Source: an uncultured Ruminococcus sp.
GTDB lineage: Bacteria > Bacillota > Clostridia > Oscillospirales > Acutalibacteraceae
Direction of reading: 5' to 3'
Assembly (NCBI GenBank): GCA_902803585.1
Contig: CADCQO010000152.1
Span: forward strand, 1 to 6,170
DNA: 6,170 nt
Positions 1-5,220 of the stretch are shown here, piece after piece. The position numbers were made by a program, and so were the translations under genes. Under the pieces are notes generated by a model that saw only the letters and a list, made by a program, of their open reading frames with translations, was not told where the DNA came from and did no database searches. How positions within the stretch are numbered: position 1 is the first letter of the stretch; the number at the start of each line of letters is the position of its first letter.

Positions 1-26
1 AAAGCAGCGGTTGTTTTGTGTCAGAA

Positions 27-71
27 GCTATCGGGAAAGTAATTGGCTGAGAAAGAGGGTTTCCGGATAGC
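27..71. repeat. Imperfect inverted repeat past the 3' end of the PfkB kinase gene
   Basis: The arms at 27-38 and 60-71 pair over 12 positions with a single G-G mismatch (GCTATC, mismatch, GGAAA against TTTCC, mismatch, GATAGC), leaving a 21-nt loop. It begins 18 bases beyond the stop codon of the leftward kinase gene, so it would form a stem in that gene's 3' untranslated RNA. There is no T-run after the stem on either strand, so it is not a canonical intrinsic terminator. It could be an RNA 3'-end stabiliser or chance. Confidence 0.35.
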
Positions 72-88
72 ATATGACGATGAGAAAG

Positions 89-994
89 TTATGAGCGGAG
101 CATGGAAAGAATCTTTTCTTCTGTGGGGAAACCGACAGAGGCACCGTTGAAGCCTATTTTGACAGAAGCAAAGGTTTGGGCACAGCGCAGCGCCTCAACA
201 GAAGAAAATCCTTTGATATAGAAGTGCAGGAAAGAAGAATACAGCGCATCGCCTGCACCGACCGTATTGACAACGTGAGGATTGGGTACGGCGGGCATCT
301 GCTGAAGAATGTGCTGTTCTCTGTCAAAGAGCAAAGCACCCTTGCTGCCCATGCCGATAATGATAATTCTGCTTTTGAAGCGTCCGGCAAGCTGTCTGAT
401 GAATTCCTCCGGCGCACAGGGGAGCTTTTCATCGCTTAAAAAGAGAATGTCTGCTGCCTCCATAAAATCACGGTTGTATTCATCATCAATGCTGCTGAGG
501 ACGTGTACATCTGTTGCAATGGTTTTGTGAAGCTGTCCGGCAAGCTGGAGGAGCGGGCGGTTAAAGTTGATGTTGCAGGCACAGACAAGGTCGCTTTCTG
601 CTACTGCCTGCCGGAGGGAAGGTTTGTCAGCAGGAAATCTCTGTTCCTGTATGTCCTTAAGGTCACAGTAAATCTGACGCCTGCCGGACGGGTCAAAGAG
701 AATCACGGAGGCAGGTGTGCTTTTGAGTGTCATCAGGAGATGTTCAGCGGAAATATTTTTTTCTTTCAGGTGTTTCAGGATACGCTCGCCTTCATCATCG
801 CTGCCGAGATAGGAAAAGAGCGTCACGTCATCGCCAAGTGCAGAGAAGGAACAGCACAGATTATAGCCGACACCTGCTGCATTGGAATTCACACCGAAAA
901 AAGTGTAGTCAATCGGATAATAGCTGATGGGGAAACCTCTGACCGCAGTGGTTGTTTCGATATTGGTCAGACCTGAAACGAATATTTTTTTCAT
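89..994 (-). CDS. PfkB-family carbohydrate kinase, substrate unknown
   Basis: This is a 301-residue cytoplasmic kinase of the ribokinase/PfkB superfamily, which transfers the ATP gamma-phosphate to a sugar, nucleoside or related alcohol. The N-terminal signature is seen as a Gly/Asn-rich stretch around residues 34-54 (FGVNSNAAGVGYN followed by ALG). The C-terminal signature is NTVGAGDALYSSF at 243-255, where Gly246-Ala-Gly form the anion hole and Asp249 is the expected catalytic base. The first residue of that motif is Asn243 rather than the commoner Asp. Length is normal for the family and no frameshift is seen. The start is supported by AAAGGAAG (1003-1010), 8 nt upstream of the ATG. It is transcribed alone, divergently from the fumarase genes, from a predicted promoter at 1027-1055. 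The family covers ribokinase, fructokinase, 1-phosphofructokinase, nucleoside and pseudouridine kinases. I cannot assign a substrate from sequence alone. Confidence 0.9.
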   Translation of the reverse strand: MKKIFVSGLTNIETTTAVRGFPISYYPIDYTFFGVNSNAAGVGYNLCCSFSALGDDVTLFSYLGSDDEGERILKHLKEKNISAEHLLMTLKSTPASVILFDPSGRRQIYCDLKDIQEQRFPADKPSLRQAVAESDLVCACNINFNRPLLQLAGQLHKTIATDVHVLSSIDDEYNRDFMEAADILFLSDEKLPCAPEEFIRQLAGRFKSRIIIIGMGSKGALLFDREQHILQQMPAVPNPHVVNTVGAGDALYSSFLHFYIKGFSSVEALRCAQTFASVKIGFNGASVGFPTEEKILSMLRS

Positions 995-1026
995 AGGGGC
1001 ATCTTCCTTTCGGATTGAGTGATTTC

Positions 1027-1055
1027 ATGATACCGCATGACAGCGGAATTGTCGA
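1027..1055 (-). promoter_or_regulatory. Predicted SigA-type promoter of the PfkB kinase gene
   Basis: Read on the minus strand, TCGACA (1050-1055) is a -35 box with one mismatch to TTGACA. After exactly 17 nt comes TATCAT (1027-1032), a -10 box with one mismatch to TATAAT. The expected transcription start is near 1020, giving a leader of about 26 nt that contains the ribosome binding site. This is inferred from sequence only. Confidence 0.6.
1030..1049. promoter_or_regulatory. Operator candidate within the kinase promoter spacer
   Basis: An inverted repeat of two 7-bp arms (ATACCGC and GCGGAAT, one mismatched pair) separated by 6 nt fills the space between the predicted -35 and -10 boxes of the kinase promoter. 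A repressor bound here would block RNA polymerase. The symmetry is visible in the sequence. The regulatory role is inference, and no regulator gene is in the window. Confidence 0.35.
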
Positions 1056-1073
1056 AGGATTTTGTGTGTGCTG

Positions 1074-1104
1074 TGCGGGGATTTCCGGAAATTTGCGGGG
1101 GATT
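1074..1104. repeat. Perfect 12-bp palindrome flanked by direct repeats
   Basis: ATTTCCGGAAAT at 1081-1092 is a perfect palindrome. It is bracketed by two near-identical copies of TGCGGGG(G)ATT, starting at 1074 and 1094, exactly 20 bp apart or about two helical turns. The palindrome half TTTCCGGA recurs at 1126-1133 inside the fumarase promoter. The cluster lies between the two divergent promoters and could serve as a regulator-binding region for either or both. Function is not shown. Confidence 0.35.
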
Positions 1105-1115
1105 CAAAAATATGG

Positions 1116-1144
1116 TTGAAAACCGTTTCCGGATTCATTATAAT
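1116..1144 (+). promoter_or_regulatory. Predicted SigA-type promoter of the fumarase operon
   Basis: TTGAAA (1116-1121) and a perfect TATAAT (1139-1144) are separated by 17 nt, close to the vegetative sigma-factor consensus. The predicted transcription start is near 1151, giving a leader of about 32 nt before the chosen fumA start. The -35 box overlaps an imperfect palindrome (AAAC-C-GTTT, 1119-1130) that resembles, with mismatches, a catabolite-responsive element. Confidence 0.75.
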
Positions 1145-1165
1145 AAGAAGGAAATCTTTTGCATG

Positions 1166-1173
1166 AAAGGGAG
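1166..1173 (+). promoter_or_regulatory. Ribosome binding site that sets the fumA start
   Basis: AAAGGGAG lies 9 nt before the ATG at 1183 and only 3 nt before the in-frame ATG at 1177. The longer reading frame from the TTG at 1159 would place this site inside the coding sequence. The 1183 start is therefore preferred, with 1177 possible. Confidence 0.65.
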
Positions 1174-1182
1174 AAAATGATA

Positions 1183-2034
1183 ATGGCTATCAGGGCAATC
1201 AAGGCCGCTGACATTACGCAGGCGGTCAGAAAATTATTCATGGATCTGAATTATCATATCGGAGAGGATATTCTGTCAGCACTTCAGAAGGCACAGCAGG
1301 AAGAAAGCTCGGCGGTTGCCAGAAATGTGCTGTCACAGCTTCTGGAAAATCATCGTATCGCCTCCGAAGAAGAAATACCGATTTGTCAGGATACCGGCAT
1401 GGCGGTGCTGTTTGTGGAATACGGCGAGCAGGTTGTCGTGGAGGACGGCAGTTTTGAAGAAGCGGTGCAGGAAGGTGTGTGCCGTGCGTATATTGACGGC
1501 TACCTGAGAAAGTCTGTTGTTGACGATCCCGTTTTTGACAGATGCAACACAAAGGACAACACCCCCGCCATTATTTACACGGATATCGTCAAGGGCGATA
1601 AGATCCGCATTTTAGCGGGCTGTAAAGGCTTTGGCAGCGAAAATATGTCTGCTGTTAAAATGCTTACGCCTTCGGCAGGGCTGGAGGGTGTCAAGCAGTT
1701 TGTGATGGACACTGTTAACCATGCAGGGCCTAATCCCTGCCCGCCGATCGTTGTGGGTATCGGTATCGGCGGCACATTTGAAAAAGCGGCGATGCTGGCA
1801 AAGAAAGCGACACTGCGCCCGATTGACACGCACCACGCCGACAAGCGTTATGCTGCTCTCGAAGATGAGCTGCTGACGATGATTAACGCAACAGACTTTG
1901 GTGCTGCGGGACTGGGCGGAAGTACAACAGCTCTGGGCGTCAACATCGAAACTTTCCCGACACATATTGCAGGAATGCCTGTGGCGGTCAATATCTGCTG
2001 TCATGCGGCAAGACACAAGGAAACGGAAATTTAA
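1183..2034 (+). CDS. fumA: Class I fumarate hydratase, alpha subunit
   Basis: This 283-residue protein matches the N-terminal catalytic region of iron-sulfur (class I) fumarases, which reversibly hydrate fumarate to L-malate in the cytoplasm. Three cysteines sit where the 4Fe-4S ligands of E. coli FumA occur: Cys68 in PICQDTG, Cys186 in PNPCPP, and Cys272/273 in NICCHAAR near the C-terminus. Their spacing is close to that in FumA. Other landmarks are KGFGSENMS (about 148-156) and the glycine-rich VGIGIGGT after the second cysteine. The start is placed at ATG 1183 from the ribosome binding site. A TTG at 1159 would add eight poorly supported residues. The beta subunit follows after 15 nt, so the two are co-transcribed and form one enzyme. 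The L-tartrate dehydratase alpha subunit (TtdA) is the closest alternative, since the two families are hard to separate by eye. Such clusters are oxygen-sensitive, which fits an anaerobe. Confidence 0.9.
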   Translation: MAIRAIKAADITQAVRKLFMDLNYHIGEDILSALQKAQQEESSAVARNVLSQLLENHRIASEEEIPICQDTGMAVLFVEYGEQVVVEDGSFEEAVQEGVCRAYIDGYLRKSVVDDPVFDRCNTKDNTPAIIYTDIVKGDKIRILAGCKGFGSENMSAVKMLTPSAGLEGVKQFVMDTVNHAGPNPCPPIVVGIGIGGTFEKAAMLAKKATLRPIDTHHADKRYAALEDELLTMINATDFGAAGLGGSTTALGVNIETFPTHIAGMPVAVNICCHAARHKETEI

Positions 2035-2049
2035 GGGGAGGAAAAGCCG

Positions 2050-2577
2050 ATGAAAAAAATTACATTACCGCTGACAGATGAGGTCATCAGGGAGCTTCAC
2101 GCCGGTGACAGCGTTTTATTGACGGGTACAGTCATCACGGGCAGAGATGCGGCACATAAACGCCTGTATGAGCTGCTGGAAAAGGGCGAGCCGCTGCCGG
2201 TGAACATACAGGGAGAAGTGATTTATTATGTCGGCCCTGCACCGGCTAAACCGGGTCATGCAGTTGGCCCCGCAGGACCTACTTCAAGCTACCGCATGGA
2301 CAAGTATACACCCGCCCTGCTGGACAGAGGACTCAAGGGAATGATCGGCAAAGGGGCACGGAGTGAGGCTGTCGTTGAGTCGATGAAAAAGAACGGCGTT
2401 GTGTACTTTGCGGCTATCGGCGGAGCGGCGGCACTGATTTCCCGCAGCATCAAAAAAGCGGAAATTCTTGCGTATGAGGATCTGGGAACAGAAGCCATTT
2501 ACCGTTTTACGGTCGAGGACTTTCCCGCCATTGTGGCGATTGACTCCTACGGTGAAAGCGTTCTTGTCACTTCCTGA
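2050..2577 (+). CDS. fumB: Class I fumarate hydratase, beta subunit
   Basis: This 175-residue protein corresponds to the C-terminal domain of single-chain class I fumarases and completes the active site of the alpha subunit. Visible motifs are GTVITGRDAAHKRL (26-39), YYVGPAP (59-65), GPTSSYRMD (76-84), GKG (100-102), IGGAAAL (123-129), LGTEAI (145-150) and VEDFPAIV (155-162). These line up in order with the E. coli FumA C-terminal half. GGGGAGG (2035-2041) lies 8 nt before the ATG. The gene ends in tandem stops, TGA then TAA, and is followed by a strong terminator, so the operon ends here. It is slightly short for the family but shows no break. TtdB of L-tartrate dehydratase is the alternative, though no tartrate transporter or regulator is nearby. 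Note that fumB is also the name of an unrelated-in-layout single-chain E. coli fumarase. Confidence 0.88.
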   Translation: MKKITLPLTDEVIRELHAGDSVLLTGTVITGRDAAHKRLYELLEKGEPLPVNIQGEVIYYVGPAPAKPGHAVGPAGPTSSYRMDKYTPALLDRGLKGMIGKGARSEAVVESMKKNGVVYFAAIGGAAALISRSIKKAEILAYEDLGTEAIYRFTVEDFPAIVAIDSYGESVLVTS

Positions 2578-2585
2578 TAACAAAA

Positions 2586-2633
2586 CAGCAGACAGGTTCC
2601 ACCTTCAACAGTGAAACCGTCTGCTGCTTTTTT
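2586..2633 (+). terminator. Intrinsic terminator of the fumarase operon, possibly bidirectional
   Basis: The arms pair as CAGCAGAC (2586-2593) with GTCTGCTG (2619-2626), extended by GGTT with AACC and CAC with GTG around an 8-nt loop. One unpaired base and one mismatch interrupt the stem. Six T residues follow at 2628-2633. It starts 8 nt after the fumB stop codon. Read from the other strand, the stem is followed by TTTTGTT, so it may also stop the convergent ackA transcript. Confidence 0.85.
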
Positions 2634-2684
2634 CTGCGCATAAAAATCGTTTTTCCGTCACGGGCAGCGTTTTTCAGCGCAGAA
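2632..2684. repeat. Long-loop inverted repeat after the ackA stop codon
   Basis: TTCTGCGC (2632-2639) and GCGCAGAA (2677-2684) are perfect 8-bp complements. After a 2x2 internal loop, AAAAA (2642-2646) can pair with TTTTT (2670-2674). The hairpin would lie 5 nt beyond the ackA stop in its mRNA and abuts the fumarase terminator. It lacks a T-run in the ackA direction, so it is probably a 3'-end structure working with the adjacent bidirectional terminator. Confidence 0.35.
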
Positions 2685-2689
2685 GAAAA

Positions 2690-3892
2690 TTATTTCGTTA
2701 CGAGTGCCATTGTATCACGGGCAATGACCAGTTCCTCGTTGGTGGGAATAACGTAAACTTCAACAGTAGAATCTTCGGTGGAAATCTTGCCTTCCTTGCC
2801 GCGAATCATCTGTTCATTGAGTTTATCGTCGATTTTGACACCCATAAAGGAAAGTGCATGGCAAACGCTGCTGCGGTGGGAGCTCTGGTTCTCACCGATG
2901 CCTGCTGTAAAGACAATCGCATCTACACCGCCCAGAACAGCCGTATAGCTGCCGATGTACTTCAGAATGTCATATTCCAGAATGTCAATAGCGAGCTGTG
3001 CTCTGTGGTTGCCGGATTCAGCCGCAGCAGTAACATCACGGTCATCAGAAGAAATACCGGAAATGCCGAGGAAGCCGGATTTTTTGTTGAGCAGGGTGTC
3101 CATTTCTTCCGCAGACAGATGTTCCTGTTCTGCGATGAAAGTAACAACGGACGGATCGAGAGAGCCTGTTCTTGTACCCATCATGATACCGTCAAGGGGT
3201 GTCAGACCCATGCTGGTGTCAATAACCTTGCCGCCTTTGACAGCAGTAATAGAAGAACCGTTGCCCAGATGACAGGTAATCATCTTGATGTCCTTGATAT
3301 CCTTACCCATCAGTTCAGCGCAGCGCTGGGAAACATAACGGTGAGATGTACCGTGAAAACCGTAGCGGCGTACAGAGTACTTCTCATAGTACTCATAGGG
3401 TACGGGGTAGATGAATGCTTTTTCGGGCATGGTGGAATGGAAGGCAGTATCGAATACAACGACCTCCGGCACTTTATCGCCAAACACTTCCAGACAAGCA
3501 CGGATACCCTGTACATGAGCGGCATTGTGCAGCGGTGCCAGCGGAATCAGGCTTTCGATGCCTTTGATGACTTCTTCGTTGACAAGAACGGACTCGCTGA
3601 AAAGGGAGCCGCCCTGTACAATACGGTGGCCGACAGCGGATACTTCGTCCAGATTCTTGATAACGCCGTATTCCTCGCTGATGAGGGCATTTTTGATCTG
3701 TACAAAAGCCTCAGTGTGGTTGGTCATGACAACGTCTGTTTCAAAAACTCTGCCGTCACCGGTGCTGTGCTTGAAATGACCGTCAATACCGATTCTTTCG
3801 CAGTTGCCCTTCGCCAGAACGCTTTCGTCTGTCATATCAATCAGCTGATACTTCATGGATGAGCTGCCCGCATTGATAACAAGAATTTTCAT
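2690..3892 (-). CDS. ackA: Acetate kinase
   Basis: Acetate kinase reversibly converts acetyl phosphate and ADP to acetate and ATP in the cytoplasm, usually after phosphotransacetylase in fermentative acetate production. The 400-residue length is normal for the family. Residues known to be essential in the Methanosarcina enzyme are all present: Asn7 in INAGSSS, Arg90 in GHRIVQGG, Asp148 in VFDTAFHS, His180 in YGFHGTSH, Arg241 in GTRTGS and Glu386 in PTNEEL. The ATP-site motifs HLGNGSS (208-214) and FTAGIGENQ (328-336) are also intact. The start at 3892 is set by AGGAGGT 8 nt upstream. An upstream in-frame TTG at 3922 would bury that site inside the gene. The gene is monocistronic as seen here: it converges on the fumarase operon, diverges from tmcAL, and has no phosphotransacetylase gene beside it. 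Confidence 0.97.
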   Translation of the reverse strand: MKILVINAGSSSMKYQLIDMTDESVLAKGNCERIGIDGHFKHSTGDGRVFETDVVMTNHTEAFVQIKNALISEEYGVIKNLDEVSAVGHRIVQGGSLFSESVLVNEEVIKGIESLIPLAPLHNAAHVQGIRACLEVFGDKVPEVVVFDTAFHSTMPEKAFIYPVPYEYYEKYSVRRYGFHGTSHRYVSQRCAELMGKDIKDIKMITCHLGNGSSITAVKGGKVIDTSMGLTPLDGIMMGTRTGSLDPSVVTFIAEQEHLSAEEMDTLLNKKSGFLGISGISSDDRDVTAAAESGNHRAQLAIDILEYDILKYIGSYTAVLGGVDAIVFTAGIGENQSSHRSSVCHALSFMGVKIDDKLNEQMIRGKEGKISTEDSTVEVYVIPTNEELVIARDTMALVTK

Positions 3893-3900
3893 GTTTATAA

Positions 3901-3907
3901 ACCTCCT
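3901..3907 (-). promoter_or_regulatory. ackA: Ribosome binding site that sets the ackA start
   Basis: On the minus strand this reads AGGAGGT, a near-perfect Shine-Dalgarno sequence 8 nt before the ATG at 3892. It decides in favour of that start over the in-frame TTG at 3922, which lies upstream of the site. Confidence 0.85.
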
Positions 3908-3916
3908 GAAATTTGA

Positions 3917-3945
3917 TTGCAAAAAAAGAAAGATATATATATAAT
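3917..3945 (+). promoter_or_regulatory. Predicted promoter of tmcAL
   Basis: TTGCAA (3917-3922, four of six consensus bases) is followed after 17 nt by a perfect TATAAT (3940-3945). A second TATAAT lies at 3945-3950. The predicted transcript would start near 3952 with a leader of about 60 nt. The -10 box overlaps the -10 box of the ackA promoter on the other strand. The AT-rich repeat makes the exact register uncertain. Confidence 0.5.
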
Positions 3946-3971
3946 ATAATACAAAAGCCGGACGATTTCAA
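3943..3971 (-). promoter_or_regulatory. ackA: Predicted promoter of ackA
   Basis: Read leftward, TTGAAA (3966-3971) is followed after 17 nt by TATATT (3943-3948), giving a predicted start near 3936 and a leader of about 44 nt. TATTAT variants one or two bases away in the AT-rich tract are possible -10 alternatives. The box shares bases with the oppositely oriented tmcAL -10 box. Confidence 0.6.
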
Positions 3972-4004
3972 CCTATTTTTCTGCGAAAACGACAGTTTTT
4001 TCTT

Positions 4005-4010
4005 GGGGGG
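4005..4010 (+). promoter_or_regulatory. Unusual G-run ribosome binding site of tmcAL
   Basis: Six consecutive G residues replace the usual GGAGG, which would pair with the 16S rRNA tail using one G-U wobble. Spacing is 3 nt to the ATG at 4014 and 6 nt to the adjacent in-frame ATG at 4017, so the second ATG fits better. A weaker site than those of ackA or aguB suggests modest translation. Confidence 0.5.
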
Positions 4011-4016
4011 AAAATG

Positions 4017-5207
4017 ATGTACACGGGAGCCTTTATCTGCGAGCTGAATCCTTTGCATAACGGACATGAATACCTGCTGCGGAAAATGCAGGACAGCGGC
4101 TGTATACGCCGGATTGCCTGTATGAGCGGCAATTTTACCCAGCGGGGCGAGCCTGCCGTTTTTGATAAATTTACCCGCACAAGAGCAGCATTGGCGGCGG
4201 GTGCTGATCTGGTGCTTGAACTGCCCGTCACTTATGCCTGTGCAGGTGCGGAGCGCTTTGCCTTTGGCGGTGTGTATCTTTTGCAGGCACTCGGTATTGC
4301 AGACCGGCTGTATTTCGGCAGCGAATGCGGAGATCCGGCGCTTATCCGGAGAACTGCCGCTGTTCTGGGACAGCCGGAGGTTTCGGAGCTTCTGAGATGT
4401 CTGCTGTCAGAGGGCATTACCTATGCGGCAGCCCGTGAGAGGGCAGTCAGAGAAATTTCGGGTCATGAGCCGGCTGCAATACTGCACCAGCCCAACGATA
4501 TTCTCGGTACAGAATACTGCAAAGCGCTGATGAAACTGCAAAGTCATATACAGCCGTTTGCAATACAGCGTACAGCGGCGGCACATGACAGCACTATTCC
4601 GACAGATACTTTTGCTTCTGCATCCTATCTGCGCCGGCAGCTCTATGAGGGAAAGGACATTGACAGCTATATTCCGCCTTCAACAAGGGAAATTGTCCGT
4701 TCCGCACGTCAGCAGCTCCCTGCCGCAGACCGGCAGCAGACAATCGAAGCAGCAATGCTTTACCGTCTGCGCATGATGTCGAAAGACAGCTTTTCCGCCC
4801 TGCCCGATATCAGCGAAGGACTGGAAAACCGGCTGTATAAGGCAGTACACACCTGCACCAGTACAGCGGATATTTTAGCCTGTGTGAAAAGCAAGCGCTG
4901 TACGATGGCAAGACTGCGCCGGATACTGATGTATGCTTTTCTGGGCATCACACAGGAGGATTGCCGCTCCCTTCCGCAATATATAAGGGTGCTGGGCTTC
5001 AACCGTACCGGACAAACCATTCTCAGGGAATGCAAGAAGAGTGCCGCCCTTCCGGTTGTGACAAAGGCGGCAGATATTGCGTCACTTTCTGAGGAAGGAC
5101 GGAAAATGTTTGCACTGGAAAGCCGATGTGATGATCTGTACGCCTTGACAAACCATACAGTCAGTCCATGCGGGAGCAATTACACAACAAAACTGATTGT
5201 GGTATAG
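4017..5207 (+). CDS. tmcAL: tRNA(Met) cytidine acetate ligase (TmcAL/YlbM family)
   Basis: Members of this nucleotidyltransferase-like family activate acetate with ATP and form N4-acetylcytidine at the wobble position of elongator tRNA-Met, which helps accurate AUG decoding. The 396-residue protein has the family landmarks in order: ELNPLHNGH (9-17) with the HxGH nucleotide-binding motif, SGNFTQRGEPA (37-47), DKFTRT (50-55), FGSECGD (100-106), PNDILGTEY (159-167), AHD (189-191) and FASASYLR (199-206). A less conserved C-terminal half follows. Length is a little below the roughly 400-415 residues of Bacillus homologues. The start at 4017 matches the homologous N-terminus and spaces better from the G-run ribosome binding site, but 4014 (one more Met) is possible. 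It is divergent from ackA, whose product makes or uses acetate, and its stop codon lies 13 nt from that of the convergent aguB. Confidence 0.92.
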   Translation: MYTGAFICELNPLHNGHEYLLRKMQDSGCIRRIACMSGNFTQRGEPAVFDKFTRTRAALAAGADLVLELPVTYACAGAERFAFGGVYLLQALGIADRLYFGSECGDPALIRRTAAVLGQPEVSELLRCLLSEGITYAAARERAVREISGHEPAAILHQPNDILGTEYCKALMKLQSHIQPFAIQRTAAAHDSTIPTDTFASASYLRRQLYEGKDIDSYIPPSTREIVRSARQQLPAADRQQTIEAAMLYRLRMMSKDSFSALPDISEGLENRLYKAVHTCTSTADILACVKSKRCTMARLRRILMYAFLGITQEDCRSLPQYIRVLGFNRTGQTILRECKKSAALPVVTKAADIASLSEEGRKMFALESRCDDLYALTNHTVSPCGSNYTTKLIVV

Positions 5208-5220
5208 CGGCAGATAATTC

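Noticed and set aside
1..50. Possible end of a plus-strand gene entering from the left (frame 1 stops at 40-42; another frame stops at 48-50)
   Set aside because: More than one frame is open over this short stretch, and none gives a recognisable C-terminus, so no partial gene can be supported.
503..976. A 157-codon plus-strand frame opposite the PfkB kinase
   Set aside because: It is a shadow of the kinase coding strand, with no convincing ribosome binding site and no recognisable domain.
1159..1182. Upstream TTG start for fumA adding eight residues
   Set aside because: The ribosome binding site at 1166-1173 would then be inside the gene, and the added residues have no counterpart expected in the family.
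2858..3862. A 334-codon open frame on the plus strand, opposite ackA, with a purine-rich AAAGGAAAG just before its ATG
   Set aside because: It lies wholly inside the antisense of a textbook acetate kinase with every catalytic residue intact. Its translation shows no recognisable family. Long antisense frames are common opposite biased coding sequences, and the Shine-Dalgarno-like stretch is only 3 nt from the ATG.
3893..3922. Upstream TTG start for ackA adding ten residues
   Set aside because: AGGAGGT at 3901-3907 is ideally placed for the ATG at 3892, and acetate kinases begin with MKxLVINAGS.
3932..3950. AT-rich tandem repeat as a phase-variable microsatellite
   Set aside because: The run is short and interrupted, and promoter -10 boxes explain it adequately. 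No evidence of length variation is available from one sequence.
3972..4013. Search for a CcpA (cre) activation site upstream of the ackA promoter, as known in B. subtilis
   Set aside because: The only candidate, around CTGCGAAAACGACAG, has the wrong spacing between its TG and CG elements and only three symmetric end bases.
5208..5220. Terminator between convergent tmcAL and aguB
   Set aside because: Only a weak AGCG/CGCT pairing is possible around this 13-nt gap and there is no T-run, so termination must occur inside the opposing gene or by another mechanism.
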